Assembly: GCF_038738535.1 (NCBI RefSeq)
Contig: NZ_CP046128.1
Coordinates: 1,426,001 to 1,490,000, forward strand
Direction: 5' to 3'
Origin: Bacillus pumilus
GTDB lineage: Bacteria > Bacillota > Bacilli > Bacillales > Bacillaceae
DNA length: 64,000 nt
The notes beneath the pieces are model-generated. The model ran no database searches and was not told where the DNA came from. It saw only the letters and a program-made list of their open reading frames with translations. Made by a program: the position numbers and the translations under genes. The first letter of the stretch is position 1. Every line of letters starts with the position of its first letter. Of the stretch, positions 39,885 through 51,226 are shown piece after piece.

Positions 39885-42560
39885 ATGAATTGGCATGAAC
39901 TGAACCAAACCGATTTATTAAAAACAATGAATACATCGATAGGTGACGGACTGTCAGAAAAAGATGTGCAAAAACGGCTTGAAAAACACGGGCCAAATGA
40001 ATTGCAGGAAGGGAAAAAGGCGTCGGCTCTGATCATTTTTTTAGCGCAATTTAAAGATTTTATGGTGTTAATTTTGCTTGCGGCAACGATCATTTCTGCT
40101 TTTTTAGGCGAATACATTGATGCTGTAGCAATTGTAGCGATTGTTCTGATTAATGGAGTGCTCGGCTTTTATCAAGAACGTCGCGCGGAAAAATCTCTTC
40201 AAGCGCTAAAGGAATTATCAACCCCGCATGTGTATGCAAGGAGAAATAATGAATGGGTCAAGATCCCGTCTAAACATCTCGTGCCAGGGGATATTGTGAA
40301 ATTTTCGAGTGGAGACCGGATTGGGGCAGACATTAGATTACTAGAAACCAAAAGTTTAGAAATTGAAGAGTCCGCTCTCACTGGCGAGTCCATCCCTGCG
40401 GTCAAACACGCAAGTCCGCTTTCACGAGACCATGTCTCGCTTGGAGATTTGACGAACATGGCCTTTATGGGGACGCTTGTCACTAGAGGAAGCGGCGTGG
40501 GCGTTGTGATTGGTACAGGAATGAATACAGCGATGGGACAAATTGCCGGCATGCTGGATGCAGCAGGGAATATGGAAACACCGCTGCAAAGACGTCTCGA
40601 ACAGCTGGGAAAAATCCTGATTGTTGCTGCTTTATTTTTAACGGTGCTCGTTGTGGTTCTTGGCGTTGTACAAGGACATGATTTGTATCATATGTTCCTG
40701 GCGGGAGTATCTCTTGCAGTTGCTGCCATTCCTGAAGGACTGCCGGCGATTGTTACCGTCGCACTTTCCTTAGGAGTGCAGCGGATGATCAAACAAAAAT
40801 CGATTGTCAGAAAGCTTCCGGCGGTGGAAACACTTGGCTGCGCGTCGATCATTTGCTCAGATAAAACAGGAACTATGACGCAAAATAAAATGACTGTGAC
40901 ACATGTATGGGCAGAGGGCAAAACGTGGAATATTTCTGGTACGGGCTATGAGCCATCTGGTGATTTCACCTTAAACGGAGAACTTGTCCATGTAGACAAA
41001 CATCCAAGTCTGCAAAAGGTGTTATTATACGGGGCGCTTTGTAATACATCGACCATCATTGAAAAAGATGGGGAGATGAGGCTTGATGGAGATCCGACAG
41101 AGGGGGCACTTCTCACCGCAGCACGTAAAGCAGGGTTTACAGAGCAATTCATCGAAGCCGGATTTCACGTTGTAGAGGAGTTTCCTTTTGATTCAGAAAG
41201 AAAGATGATGTCAGTCGTCGTCGAAACGAATCAAAAAGAGCGGTATGTCATTGCAAAAGGTGCGCCGGATGTCCTGATGAACCGTTCAAGTCATATCATG
41301 CACGGCGGCCGCACAGCTTCTTTTTCAACCACTCACAGGCAAGAAACAGAGGCTGCGATTCAAGGCTTAGCAAGACAAGCGCTGAGAACGATTGCCATTG
41401 CGTATAAAAAAGTCGGTCTGACAGAAAAAATCAACTCTGTCCAGCAGGCTGAAACCGATTTGACATTTATCGGGTTAGAGGGCATGATCGATCCACCTCG
41501 TCCTGAAGTCAGACGAGCGATTAAAGAGTGCAGGGATGCTGGCATAAAAACAGTCATGATTACAGGGGATCACGTGGAAACAGCCAAAGCGATTGCCAAA
41601 GACTTGAGCCTTTTACCAAAGCAAGGAAAGGTGCTCGACGGAAAAGCGCTGGATCAGATGAGTGACAAAGAGCTTGAGCAAACGGCTGAAAATGTATACG
41701 TCTTTGCACGGGTATCACCTGAGCATAAGCTGAGAATTGTGAAGGCCTATCAAAAAAATGGACATATTGTGGCGATGACAGGTGACGGGGTCAATGATGC
41801 GCCTGCGATTAAGCAAGCAGATATCGGCATCTCCATGGGCATCACTGGAACAGACGTAGCCAAAGAAGCATCTTCTCTTATTTTACTTGATGACAACTTT
41901 GCGACCATTAAATCCGCCATTAAAGAAGGCCGGAATATTTATGAAAACATTCGGAAGTTTGTCCGGTATTTGCTGGCATCCAATGTTGGAGAAATTTTGG
42001 TTATGCTGTTCGCGATGCTCCTAGCGCTTCCGCTTCCTCTCGTTCCTATTCAAATTTTATGGGTCAACCTTGTCACAGATGGTCTTCCAGCGATGGCACT
42101 TGGCATGGATAAGCCAGAAGGCGATGTCATGAAGCGAAAGCCGAGGAACATGAAAGAGGGCATTTTTGCTAGAGGGCTCGGCTGGAAGGTTGTATCTAGA
42201 GGATTCCTCATCGGGCTTGCGACCCTTTTAGCATTTATGTTTGTGTATCACCGCGATCCAAACAACCTGCAATATGCACAGACTGTTGCATTTAGTACGC
42301 TTGTTTTGGCGCAGCTCATTCATGTATTTGACTGCCGCAGTGAACGGTCCATCTTTGAACGCAATCCATTCGGGAATCTTTACTTGATCGGTGCGGTTTT
42401 GTCATCACTTTTACTTATGTTTGTGGTCATTTATTATCCGCCGCTTCAGCCGATTTTCAAAACGGTGGCCATTGCACCAATTGATTGGCTGCTGATCATC
42501 GGTATGTCTGCACTGCCAACTTTTTTACTGGCAGGATCACTTTTGACAAGAAAAAAATAA
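39885..42560 (+). CDS. yloB: P-type Ca2+-transporting ATPase YloB
   Basis: This 891-aa P2A-type ATPase has an N-terminal cation ATPase domain and the TGES dephosphorylation loop (ALTGESIP). The phosphorylation site is [13 protein letters not shown], and the hinge is [22 protein letters not shown]. About ten membrane spans are visible, including PEGL in [12 protein letters not shown] (M4 Ca2+ site). B. subtilis YloB is a Ca2+ pump expressed in sporulation. ATG 39885 has a modest GAGTGGACGAGG upstream. It is followed by a terminator. Confidence 0.95.
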   Translation: MNWHELNQTDLLKTMNTSIGDGLSEKDVQKRLEKHGPNELQEGKKASALIIFLAQFKDFMVLILLAATIISAFLGEYIDAVAIVAIVLINGVLGFYQERRAEKSLQALKELSTPHVYARRNNEWVKIPSKHLVPGDIVKFSSGDRIGADIRLLETKSLEIEESALTGESIPAVKHASPLSRDHVSLGDLTNMAFMGTLVTRGSGVGVVIGTGMNTAMGQIAGMLDAAGNMETPLQRRLEQLGKILIVAALFLTVLVVVLGVVQGHDLYHMFLAGVSLAVAAIPEGLPAIVTVALSLGVQRMIKQKSIVRKLPAVETLGCASIICSDKTGTMTQNKMTVTHVWAEGKTWNISGTGYEPSGDFTLNGELVHVDKHPSLQKVLLYGALCNTSTIIEKDGEMRLDGDPTEGALLTAARKAGFTEQFIEAGFHVVEEFPFDSERKMMSVVVETNQKERYVIAKGAPDVLMNRSSHIMHGGRTASFSTTHRQETEAAIQGLARQALRTIAIAYKKVGLTEKINSVQQAETDLTFIGLEGMIDPPRPEVRRAIKECRDAGIKTVMITGDHVETAKAIAKDLSLLPKQGKVLDGKALDQMSDKELEQTAENVYVFARVSPEHKLRIVKAYQKNGHIVAMTGDGVNDAPAIKQADIGISMGITGTDVAKEASSLILLDDNFATIKSAIKEGRNIYENIRKFVRYLLASNVGEILVMLFAMLLALPLPLVPIQILWVNLVTDGLPAMALGMDKPEGDVMKRKPRNMKEGIFARGLGWKVVSRGFLIGLATLLAFMFVYHRDPNNLQYAQTVAFSTLVLAQLIHVFDCRSERSIFERNPFGNLYLIGAVLSSLLLMFVVIYYPPLQPIFKTVAIAPIDWLLIIGMSALPTFLLAGSLLTRKK

Positions 42561-42580
42561 TTCGTTATGGTATAATTTTG

Positions 42581-42608
42581 AGGTAATAGTGTCTGCTATT
42601 ACCTTTTT
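42581..42608 (+). terminator. Terminator of yloB
   Basis: A GGTAATAG / CTATTACC stem with a 6-nt loop is followed by TTTTT. A TATAAT with a preceding TGG lies at 42571-42576, immediately upstream (see rejected items). Confidence 0.82.
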
Positions 42609-42643
42609 CATTTTATTAATATGAAAGAATTGGGTGTTTTGAC

Positions 42644-43519
42644 ATGATACGCAGTATGACGGGATTCGGCCAAGCGAGTAAAACGGATGGAGAACTGACA
42701 GTGTCAGTTGAGCTAAAATCGGTCAATCACCGTTTTAAAGAGGTTCATGCCCGTTTGCCGAGGCCGCTTTTATATTTCGAAGACACATTAAAAAAAATCA
42801 TTCTTCGTTACGTGCAGCGCGGTAGAATTGAGCTGTTTGTCACGATTGAAGGCGGTAAACTAGCAAGCCGGTCCTTGCAGATCGACTGGCCGCTGCTTGA
42901 TGAATACATGAAAGCCGCAAAAGACCTCGAGAAGCGCTATCACATTTCAGGCATTCAGCATGTACATGACTTACTGGGGCTGGAGCATGCCGTTCAAGTA
43001 GAAGAGTCGGCCAGCCGAAATGAGCAGTTAGAGCAATTGCTGATGGATGCTTGTGAAACGGCTGTCAAGGAGCTTTGCTTCATGAGAGAGCAGGAGGGGA
43101 CATCACTTCAAAAAGACTGTGAGCTGAGGCTTTCTGAATTAGAGGCCTATACAGAAGAAATCAAAGTCTTTGCACCAGAAGTTGTGACTCAGTATAAAGA
43201 CAGGCTCAATCAGCGATTGCAAGAATGGATCGGAGAGGCGCTTGACGAAAGCAGATTGACAACAGAGGCTGCCATCTTTGCTGACCGCTGTGACATTACA
43301 GAAGAGATTACGAGATTGAAAAGTCACTTTCAACAGTTCCAGCAAATCTTGATGCAAGGCGGTGCTGCCGGCAGAAAACTTGATTTTCTTGTACAGGAGC
43401 TCAACCGTGAAGTGAACACCATTGGCTCAAAAGCGAACCATCATCATTTAACAAAGCTGGTGGTTGAAATGAAAAGTGCTATTGAAAAAATAAAAGAACA
43501 AGTGCAAAATATAGAATAG
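42644..43519 (+). CDS. yloC: YicC/YloC-family endoribonuclease
   Basis: This 291-aa YicC-family protein has the conserved N terminus MIRSMTGFGQASKTDGELTVSVELKSVNHRFKEVHARLPR. Its DUF1732 C terminus is DRCDITEEITRLKSHFQQFQQIL...GRKLDFLVQELNREVNTIGSKANHHHLTKLVVEMKSAIEKIKEQVQNIE. Family members are metal-dependent ribonucleases. The C-terminal end is among the most conserved parts. Start ATG 42644. The next gene is remA, in the same order as in B. subtilis. Confidence 0.94.
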   Translation: MIRSMTGFGQASKTDGELTVSVELKSVNHRFKEVHARLPRPLLYFEDTLKKIILRYVQRGRIELFVTIEGGKLASRSLQIDWPLLDEYMKAAKDLEKRYHISGIQHVHDLLGLEHAVQVEESASRNEQLEQLLMDACETAVKELCFMREQEGTSLQKDCELRLSELEAYTEEIKVFAPEVVTQYKDRLNQRLQEWIGEALDESRLTTEAAIFADRCDITEEITRLKSHFQQFQQILMQGGAAGRKLDFLVQELNREVNTIGSKANHHHLTKLVVEMKSAIEKIKEQVQNIE

Positions 43520-43595
43520 TCATTGTGTATGCTGTTTACAGTACGTCTCTTTCGGCGAGACTAGAGACGTTTATATTACAGGGGGACGTTAGAAG

Positions 43596-43865
43596 ATGAC
43601 CATAAAGTTGATCAATATCGGATTTGGAAACATCATTTCAGCGAATCGGATGATTTCGATCGTCAGTCCAGAATCAGCACCGATTAAACGAATGATACAA
43701 GACGCAAGAGATCGAGGCATGCTCATAGATGCTACATACGGAAGAAGAACCCGTGCTGTTGTCATTATGGACAGTGACCATGTCATCTTATCTGCCGTTC
43801 AGCCTGAGACTGTCGCGCAAAGACTTTCTGTAAAAGAAGAAATCATAGATGAAGGGCAGGGGTAA
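43596..43865 (+). CDS. remA: Extracellular matrix regulator RemA
   Basis: This 89-aa DNA-binding protein activates biofilm matrix and osmoprotection genes in B. subtilis. It has the strongly conserved N terminus [80 protein letters not shown] 43596 follows AGGGGGACG. The 76-bp leader contains ACGTCTC ... GAGACGT, a 7-bp hairpin of unknown role. The gmk gene follows 9 bp later. Confidence 0.96.
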   Translation: MTIKLINIGFGNIISANRMISIVSPESAPIKRMIQDARDRGMLIDATYGRRTRAVVIMDSDHVILSAVQPETVAQRLSVKEEIIDEGQG

Positions 43866-44489
<624 letters not shown>

Positions 44490-44492
44490 ACT

Positions 44493-44696
44493 ATGTTAGA
44501 TCCTTCAATTGACTCATTGATGAACAAACTTGATTCAAAATATACACTTGTGACAGTGTCTGCACGCCGTGCACGTGAAATGCAGATCCACCAAGATCAG
44601 CAAATCGAAAATACAAAGTCTTACAAATTCGTAGGCAAAGCACTGGAAGAAATCGATGCCGGTCTTTTGACATTTGAAAAAGAGGATCAAGAATAA
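44493..44696 (+). CDS. rpoZ: RNA polymerase omega subunit
   Basis: This 67-aa subunit assists assembly of the beta' subunit. Omega-family features are [33 protein letters not shown] and [20 protein letters not shown] 44493 is 3 bp after gmk, with GGGGGTAG upstream. The operon is closed by a long perfect inverted repeat. Confidence 0.96.
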
Positions 44697-44727
44697 CACA
44701 TCGCTTCTGCTATGCAGATACGATACG

Positions 44728-44769
44728 TTCAAAAAAGTCAAAACTATGATTGGTTTTGACTTTTTTGAA
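44728..44769. terminator. Long perfect hairpin terminator after rpoZ
   Basis: A 17-bp perfect stem TTCAAAAAAGTCAAAAC / GTTTTGACTTTTTTGAA with an 8-nt loop is U-rich on the descending arm. It also reads as a terminator on the opposite strand. The coaBC start is 45 bp further on. Confidence 0.82.
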
Positions 44770-44813
44770 TTGTAGACGAATTTGTGAAAAAGGCCTTTAA
44801 GGGGGACAAACAA

Positions 44814-46031
44814 ATGTTACAGTCAAAAAATATTTTGCTCGGCGTCAGCGGAGGAATCGCCGTATATAAAGCAGCTGCTCTTACTAGTAAACTCGTACAG
44901 GCGGGCGCAAATGTAAGAGTGATTATGACGGAATCTGCCCGTGAATTTGTGTCTCCGCTTACCTTCCAAGCTCTGTCTCGACATGAGGTGTATGTGGATA
45001 CATTTAAAGAAAACAATCCAAAAGTCATTGCGCATATTGACGTAGCTGACTGGGCCGATCTCATTCTTGTTGCCCCTGCAACAGCACATACGATTGGTAA
45101 AATGGCGGCAGGGCTTGCAGATGATATGCTCACGACGACCTTACTTGCTTCAACCGCTCCTGTATGGATCGCACCAGCAATGAATGTGCATATGTATGAT
45201 CACCCGGCTGTAAAGCGGAACATTCGCACATTATATGAGGACGGCTACCGGTTTATTGAGCCGAGTGAAGGTTATTTAGCCTGCGGCTACATTGGAAAAG
45301 GGCGGTTAGAGGAGCCTGAAAAAATTGTTGAGCACATCCGTGCATTTTTTGAAAAGCCAAAAAGCTTACCGCTTTCAGGTAAAAAAGTCGTGGTGACAGC
45401 AGGTCCTACACGAGAAGTCATCGATCCTGTGCGTTTCTTTACAAATCGATCGTCAGGAAAAATGGGCTATGCGATTGCAGAGGCTGCGCAGCAAATGGGG
45501 GCTGATGTCACGCTCATTTCAGGACCTGTTTCTTTAACGGCACCTGACCATGTACATGTGGTGCACGTTGAATCGGCAGAGGACATGTATCAAGCCGTAT
45601 TAGATGTGTACGAGGAAGCGGACCTTGTCATTAAATCAGCAGCTGTCGCCGACTATACCCCTGTGACATCATATCCTCATAAAATGAAAAAACAGGACGG
45701 CGCCTTAGAGATTGAATTCACCCGGACAAAAGATATTTTAAAAGAGCTGGGGAAAAGAAAAGAGCATCAAGTGCTTGTCGGTTTTGCAGCTGAAACGCAG
45801 GATGTAGAATATTACGCGAAAAAGAAAATCGAATCCAAGCATTTAGATATGATTGTGGCCAACAACGTCACAAAAGAAGGTGCAGGCTTTGGCACAGACA
45901 CAAATGTAGCAGCCGTCATCAAAGCAGATGGTACAACAAAAGAGCTGCCGATGATGAGCAAAAAAGACCTCGCTTTTGAAATCTTAAAGGAGGCAAAACA
46001 GCTGTTGCCAAAAGAGCGTGATCGAGCATGA
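44814..46031 (+). CDS. coaBC: Bifunctional phosphopantothenoylcysteine decarboxylase / phosphopantothenate-cysteine ligase
   Basis: This 405-aa bifunctional enzyme of coenzyme A synthesis has an N-terminal FMN-dependent CoaC domain (LGVSGGIAVYKAAALTSKLVQAGA, APAMNVHMYDHP and LACGYIGKGRLEEPE). The CoaB ligase domain begins near residue 185 (GKKVVVTAGPTREVIDPVRFFTNRSSGKMGYAIAEAA). ATG 44814 follows AAGGGGG; an in-frame ATG at 44784 falls next to the terminator and is rejected. It overlaps priA by 4 bp. Confidence 0.96.
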   Translation: MLQSKNILLGVSGGIAVYKAAALTSKLVQAGANVRVIMTESAREFVSPLTFQALSRHEVYVDTFKENNPKVIAHIDVADWADLILVAPATAHTIGKMAAGLADDMLTTTLLASTAPVWIAPAMNVHMYDHPAVKRNIRTLYEDGYRFIEPSEGYLACGYIGKGRLEEPEKIVEHIRAFFEKPKSLPLSGKKVVVTAGPTREVIDPVRFFTNRSSGKMGYAIAEAAQQMGADVTLISGPVSLTAPDHVHVVHVESAEDMYQAVLDVYEEADLVIKSAAVADYTPVTSYPHKMKKQDGALEIEFTRTKDILKELGKRKEHQVLVGFAAETQDVEYYAKKKIESKHLDMIVANNVTKEGAGFGTDTNVAAVIKADGTTKELPMMSKKDLAFEILKEAKQLLPKERDRA

Positions 46032-48436
46032 TTGCTGAAGTCATCGTGGATGTCACAACGAAAGCCATTGACCGGCCATTCGATTACCGTGTACCAGATC
46101 GATTCAAAGATCTCGTCAAAGCGGGAATGAGGGTGGTCGTTCCCTTTGGCCCAAGGAAGATTCAAGGGTTTGTGACAAAAGTCAAAGACGAAACAGACAT
46201 AAAGACAGGAAACATCAAGGACATTGTCGATTTATTTGATTTATCACCTGTTCTGACAGATGAGCTATTGGAGCTTTCCCACTGGCTGACGGAAAAAACA
46301 TTGTCCTATCACATTACGGCACTTCAATCGATGCTGCCTGCAGCCATGAAGGCGAAGTATGAAAAAGAAATTCAGGTGCTGTCAGATGAAGAACTTCCGC
46401 AGTCATTGAAAGAGCTTTTCGGTCAGCGAGATAGCATTCTTTACGCTGACATCCCGGCCGAACAACTAAAACAGATTCAAAAGCATGTCCAAAAAGGTCA
46501 TCTAGAGGTAAGGTATCATGTCTCGCAAAAATCTGGAAAGAAAAAGGTACGCATGCTCCATCTAGCTGTATCGAAAGATAAGCTTGAAGAAAAACAACAG
46601 CAGCTTAAGAAAAATGCGGTGAAACAAAAGGCACTGCTCTCCTTTTTGCTTCAAGCGAGTGAGACGGCCTTTTTAGCGAAAGACTTGCAGCAGCAAACAG
46701 GCGCGAGTTCTCAAACGCTTAAAACCTTTATTCAAGAAGGGCTGCTAACAGAAAGCTATGAAGAGGTCTACCGTGATCCTTATCGTGACCGGGCGTTTAC
46801 ACCATCTGCTTCACTTGATCTCATGCCAGAACAAGCAGAAGCGGCAAAACATATTCATCAAGCAGTCAGTGATGACCGGCATGAAACCTTTCTGCTGCAC
46901 GGGGTGACAGGAAGCGGTAAAACGGAAATATACTTGCAGACGATTGATCATGCCCTTCAAAAAGGAAAAGAAGCGATCGTCCTCGTTCCTGAAATCTCGT
47001 TAACCCCTCAAATGGTTCAGCGGTTTAAAGAACGATTCGGCTCAAATGTGGCTGTACTTCACAGCGGCTTATCGACAGGGGAAAAATATGATGAATGGCG
47101 GAAAATCCACCGCAAGGAAGTCAAGCTTGTCGTGGGCGCGAGATCTGCTGTTTTCGCTCCATTTGAAAATCTAGGCATGATTATCATAGATGAAGAGCAT
47201 GAATCTTCTTATAAACAAGAAGAAATGCCTCGTTATCATGCCAAGGATGTCGCCATTGAACGAGCCAGAAGGCATCGATGCCCAGTCGTATTAGGCAGTG
47301 CAACCCCTTCACTTGAAACCTATGCGCGTGCGAAAAAAGGCGTGTTTACATTGCTGGCGCTCAAAAACCGCGTCAACCAGCAGCAGCTGCCGCACGTTTC
47401 GTTAATTGATATGAGAGAAGAATTGAGAAATGGCAACAGGTCCATGTTTTCAGAAGAATTAATGCTCAGATTAAAGGAAGTGCTTGAAAGAAAAGAACAA
47501 GCCGTCTTATTTCTGAATAAAAGGGGCTATTCATCCTTTGTGATGTGCCGTGATTGCGGATATGTGGAGCAATGTCCTCATTGCGAAATTTCTCTCACCT
47601 ATCACCGCTATCAAAAACGGCTGAAATGCCATTATTGCGGGCACGAAGCACCGGTGCCTGCTGAATGTCCAGAATGCCATAGTGAGCATATTCGCTATTT
47701 TGGGACGGGTACGCAGCGTGTAGAAGAAGAGCTTACAAAAGTACTGCCTGAGGCAAGAGTGATCCGAATGGATGTGGATACAACGTCTCGTAAAGGTGCT
47801 CACGAAAAGCTCCTCACGTCTTTTGGCAATAAAGAAGCGGACATTTTGCTCGGGACGCAGATGATAGCAAAAGGGCTAGATTTCCCAGATGTCACACTTG
47901 TTGGTGTTCTCAGTGCGGATACGTCTCTTCATATTCCTGATTTTCGTTCAAGTGAAAAAACATTTCAGCTTCTCACGCAGGTCAGCGGCAGGGCAGGACG
48001 TCATGAAAAAGCGGGTTCTGTGATCATTCAATCGTATACGCCTTCTCACTATAGTATTGAATTAACGAAGCAGCATGACTATGAAGCCTTTTATGAACAG
48101 GAGATGCTGCATCGCCGCCACCAGTCCTATCCGCCGTATTACTATTTGGCAATGGTGACGGTATCACACGAGGAAGTGACGAAGGCAGCGCATGTCACTG
48201 ATCAAATTGTCCAGTTCCTAAAAATGAACTGTGCACCGAATACAAGAATCCTTGGTCCGGCTGCATCACCAATCGCTAAGATCAAAGATAGATATCGATA
48301 TCAATGCGTGATAAAATACAAAAGGGAAAATGAACTGGCAAGTTTACTACGGAAAATACAAGATCATTATCAAAAGGAAATGGAACAAAAACAATTGATG
48401 ATTTCAATAGATATGAATCCATATATGATGATGTAA
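46028..48436 (+). CDS. priA: Primosomal replication restart helicase PriA
   Basis: This 802-aa superfamily-2 helicase reloads the replisome at stalled forks. It has an N-terminal 3'-end binding domain, Walker A LLHGVTGSGKTEIY, and DEEH in MIIIDEEHESSYKQ. Two zinc-binding cysteine clusters are inserted in the helicase core (MCRDCGYVEQCPHCE and CHYCGHEAPVPAECPECHS). Motif V/VI is GTQMIAKGLDFPDVTLVGVL and QVSGRAGRHEKAG. ATG 46028 overlaps the coaBC stop. Confidence 0.97.
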   Translation: MIAEVIVDVTTKAIDRPFDYRVPDRFKDLVKAGMRVVVPFGPRKIQGFVTKVKDETDIKTGNIKDIVDLFDLSPVLTDELLELSHWLTEKTLSYHITALQSMLPAAMKAKYEKEIQVLSDEELPQSLKELFGQRDSILYADIPAEQLKQIQKHVQKGHLEVRYHVSQKSGKKKVRMLHLAVSKDKLEEKQQQLKKNAVKQKALLSFLLQASETAFLAKDLQQQTGASSQTLKTFIQEGLLTESYEEVYRDPYRDRAFTPSASLDLMPEQAEAAKHIHQAVSDDRHETFLLHGVTGSGKTEIYLQTIDHALQKGKEAIVLVPEISLTPQMVQRFKERFGSNVAVLHSGLSTGEKYDEWRKIHRKEVKLVVGARSAVFAPFENLGMIIIDEEHESSYKQEEMPRYHAKDVAIERARRHRCPVVLGSATPSLETYARAKKGVFTLLALKNRVNQQQLPHVSLIDMREELRNGNRSMFSEELMLRLKEVLERKEQAVLFLNKRGYSSFVMCRDCGYVEQCPHCEISLTYHRYQKRLKCHYCGHEAPVPAECPECHSEHIRYFGTGTQRVEEELTKVLPEARVIRMDVDTTSRKGAHEKLLTSFGNKEADILLGTQMIAKGLDFPDVTLVGVLSADTSLHIPDFRSSEKTFQLLTQVSGRAGRHEKAGSVIIQSYTPSHYSIELTKQHDYEAFYEQEMLHRRHQSYPPYYYLAMVTVSHEEVTKAAHVTDQIVQFLKMNCAPNTRILGPAASPIAKIKDRYRYQCVIKYKRENELASLLRKIQDHYQKEMEQKQLMISIDMNPYMMM

Positions 48437-48451
48437 AACGGAGGGCTTTAA

Positions 48452-48934
48452 GTGGCAGTAAAACCAATAGTCATACATCCGGCAGAAGTACTTGAACAAA
48501 AGGCAGAGCCTGTTGATACGTTCGATAAAAAGCTCAAAAAACTGCTTGATGATATGTATGATACAATGCTTGAGCTAGATGGAGTCGGACTAGCAGCACC
48601 ACAAATCGGCATTTCACAAAGAATGGCTGTTGTCGATATCGGAGAAGAACCTGGCAGAATTGATTTAGTGAATCCCGAGGTTCTTGAAGTGAAAGGAAGT
48701 CAAACAGATATTGAAGGCTGCCTGAGCTTTCCATCTTTATATGGCACAGTAGAAAGACCGAGCTATGTGAAGGTAAAAGCCTTTGATAAGAAAGGCAAAC
48801 CATTTACAATAGAAGCAGAAGGATTTTTAGCAAGAGCCTTATTGCACGAAATTGATCATTTAGACGGCATATTATTCACGTCGAAAACCATTCAAACCTA
48901 TACAGAAAAAGAACTTGCGGAAATGGAAGGGTGA
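48452..48934 (+). CDS. def: Peptide deformylase
   Basis: This 160-aa metalloenzyme removes the formyl group from nascent N termini. The three motifs are [10 protein letters not shown] (I), EGCLSFP with a metal-binding Cys (II), and [12 protein letters not shown] with the HExxH-type metal site (III). The GTG start at 48452 follows CGGAGGG. It lies upstream of fmt, its functional counterpart, and the short 3' spacing implies co-translation. Confidence 0.96.
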   Translation: MAVKPIVIHPAEVLEQKAEPVDTFDKKLKKLLDDMYDTMLELDGVGLAAPQIGISQRMAVVDIGEEPGRIDLVNPEVLEVKGSQTDIEGCLSFPSLYGTVERPSYVKVKAFDKKGKPFTIEAEGFLARALLHEIDHLDGILFTSKTIQTYTEKELAEMEG

Positions 48935-48939
48935 AGAAA

Positions 48940-49893
48940 ATGGCACGTATTGTATTTATGGGAACCCCTGATTTCTCAGTACCTGTGCTGCAAACACTCA
49001 TAACAGAAGGATACGAAGTTGTCGGGGTCGTCACGCAGCCAGATCGCCCAAAAGGCAGAAAACGAGTACTCACACCGCCTCCTGTGAAAGTAGAAGCCTT
49101 AAAGCACGGCATTCCTGTACTGCAGCCTGAAAAGGTGCGTCTTGATGAAGAAATTGATAAAGTGCTTTCATTAAAGCCCGATTTAATTGTAACGGCGGCA
49201 TTTGGACAAATTCTACCAAAACGATTACTGGATGAACCTCAGTTTGGCTGTATCAATGTTCATGCCTCACTGCTGCCAGAACTAAGAGGCGGCGCGCCGA
49301 TCCATTATGCGATCCTTCAAGGTAAAAAGAAAACAGGCGTCACCATCATGTACATGGTGGAACGACTCGATGCAGGGGACATGATCAGTAAAGTAGAAGT
49401 AGAAATCGACGAATTAGACAATGTCGGTACATTACATGACAAATTAAGTGTAGCAGGCGCCGCATTGCTGAAAGATACTGTGCCAAATGTTCTGAGCGGA
49501 TCTATTTCTCCAATTCCGCAAAATGAAGAAGCGGCAACGTACGCACCTAATATAAAGCGAGAGCAAGAAAGGTTAGACTGGACAAAGACCGGAGAAGAGC
49601 TTTACAACCAAGTTCGCGGCTTAAATCCATGGCCAGTTGCCTATACTGAATGGAACGGGGCTCATCTAAAAGTATGGGAAGCGAAAAAAGTTCCACTTCA
49701 AGTGCAAGAAGAACCTGGGAAAGTGATTGAGCTTCAAAAAGAAGGTCCGGTCATTGGAACTGGGAATAAGCAAGGCCTTTTATTAACAGGTGTGCAGCCA
49801 GCTGGTAAGAAAAAAATGAGCGGCGAAGACTTCTTAAGAGGCGCAAATATCGAAATTGGACAGAAATTAGGGTTAATGAATGAAGAAAAGTAA
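48940..49893 (+). CDS. fmt: Methionyl-tRNA formyltransferase
   Basis: This 317-aa enzyme formylates initiator Met-tRNA. Motifs: N-terminal [15 protein letters not shown], the formyl-THF site [22 protein letters not shown], and [10 protein letters not shown]-terminal OB-like tRNA-binding domain starts near residue 210 ([23 protein letters not shown]). ATG 48940 gives the B. subtilis length; an in-frame GTG at 48931 has no room for a ribosome site. It overlaps rsmB by 14 bp. Confidence 0.96.
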   Translation: MARIVFMGTPDFSVPVLQTLITEGYEVVGVVTQPDRPKGRKRVLTPPPVKVEALKHGIPVLQPEKVRLDEEIDKVLSLKPDLIVTAAFGQILPKRLLDEPQFGCINVHASLLPELRGGAPIHYAILQGKKKTGVTIMYMVERLDAGDMISKVEVEIDELDNVGTLHDKLSVAGAALLKDTVPNVLSGSISPIPQNEEAATYAPNIKREQERLDWTKTGEELYNQVRGLNPWPVAYTEWNGAHLKVWEAKKVPLQVQEEPGKVIELQKEGPVIGTGNKQGLLLTGVQPAGKKKMSGEDFLRGANIEIGQKLGLMNEEK

Positions 49894-51223
49894 TGTGAGA
49901 GAAGTAGCGCTGGACGCTTTAATCAAACTTGAACAAAACCAAGCTTACAGTAATTTGCTTTTGCAGTCAGTCATGAAAGACAAAGACTTGGCAGATCAGG
50001 ACAAACCGCTCTTAACAGAGCTTGTGTACGGTACACTGCAAAATAAGCTGGCATTAGATTATATGCTGGCACCATTTGTGAAAAAACCGCAAAAGGTGGC
50101 TTCATGGGTCATGCAGCTTTTGCGAATGTCTCTTTATCAAATGGTCTACCTTGAAAAGATTCCAGACCGTGCAGCCATCCATGAAGCAGTTGAGCTAACG
50201 AAAAAGAGAGGGCACAAGGGCATTTCTTCACTTGTGAACGGCGTTCTTCGTTCCGTGCAAAGAGAAGGTGTTCCGGCTTTTGATGACATCAAAGATCCGG
50301 TCAAGCGGCTTTCAATTGAGACAAGCCACCCATTATGGCTCGTGCAGGAATGGGTTCAGTCGTACGGATTTGAAGCGGCAGAAAGCATGTGCCGCATTCA
50401 TTTAGTACCGCCAAAGCAAACCCTCCGTGTCAATCGAATGAAAACCGGCCGCGCGGCATTGCAGCAAGAACTGCTGGATGCTGGAATCGAAACGGAGCTC
50501 GGCGACTTATCTGAAGATGCACTCAAGCTGATGAAAGGGTCCATCGTTTCAACCCCTTCTTTTCAAGAAGGCTATGTGACCATTCAAGATGAAAGCTCAA
50601 TGCTTGTCGCAAGAGCACTAGACCCTCAGCCGGGAGAAACAGTGCTTGACGCCTGTGCGGCTCCAGGCGGAAAATCAACACATATCGCAGAGCGTATGAA
50701 CGACGAAGGACAAATTGTTTCACTTGATTTACATGAACACAAAGTGAAACTCATCAAACAAGCAGCAAAACGCCTGAACCTTACTCAGATTGAGGCAAAA
50801 GCGCTTGATGCGAGGAAAGCGAAAGACTATTACAGCGAAGCTTCATTTGACCGTATTCTGATTGATGCGCCGTGTTCTGGTTTTGGCGTCATCAGACGAA
50901 AACCAGATATGAAATATACTAAGTCTCCAGAAGACTCAGCAAGGCTTGCTGCTATTCAGCAGGCAATTTTAAAAGAAGCAGCTCCGCTTTTAAAGCCTGG
51001 CGGAACCCTTGTATATAGTACATGTACAATGGACCCAACAGAAAATCAACAAGTGATTCATGCGTTTTTACAAGAACACCAAGACTTCGAACCCGATCTA
51101 TCTCTTAATGAACGGCTGCCTGAGCAGGTTGCTCCGTTTGTTCAAAACGGAAGTGTACAAATTCTTCCTCATTATTTCGGAACAGATGGTTTCTTTATTT
51201 GCAGCATGAGAAAGAAGGGATAA
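49880..51223 (+). CDS. rsmB: 16S rRNA m5C967 methyltransferase RsmB
   Basis: This 447-aa SAM-dependent RNA methyltransferase has an N-terminal NusB-like domain ([27 protein letters not shown]). The catalytic domain follows: SAM motif [18 protein letters not shown], motif [17 protein letters not shown] and motif [18 protein letters not shown], which holds the catalytic Cys. ATG 49880 lies within the end of fmt. The rlmN gene follows 3 bp later. Confidence 0.95.
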   Translation: MKKSNVREVALDALIKLEQNQAYSNLLLQSVMKDKDLADQDKPLLTELVYGTLQNKLALDYMLAPFVKKPQKVASWVMQLLRMSLYQMVYLEKIPDRAAIHEAVELTKKRGHKGISSLVNGVLRSVQREGVPAFDDIKDPVKRLSIETSHPLWLVQEWVQSYGFEAAESMCRIHLVPPKQTLRVNRMKTGRAALQQELLDAGIETELGDLSEDALKLMKGSIVSTPSFQEGYVTIQDESSMLVARALDPQPGETVLDACAAPGGKSTHIAERMNDEGQIVSLDLHEHKVKLIKQAAKRLNLTQIEAKALDARKAKDYYSEASFDRILIDAPCSGFGVIRRKPDMKYTKSPEDSARLAAIQQAILKEAAPLLKPGGTLVYSTCTMDPTENQQVIHAFLQEHQDFEPDLSLNERLPEQVAPFVQNGSVQILPHYFGTDGFFICSMRKKG

Positions 51224-51226
51224 AAA

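Noticed and set aside
42543-42576. TTGACA and TATAAT 22 bp apart upstream of yloC, resembling the spoIIG spacing
   Set aside because: The TTGACA is inside the yloB coding end, no Spo0A box is near, and the start point would fall inside the yloB terminator stem. The TATAAT with TGG may be a weak extended -10 promoter, but I cannot support a Spo0A-type promoter.
43542-43571. ACGTCTC...GAGACGT hairpin before remA as a terminator or riboswitch
   Set aside because: The stem is only 7 bp with a large loop and no T-run, so no function can be supported beyond noting it.
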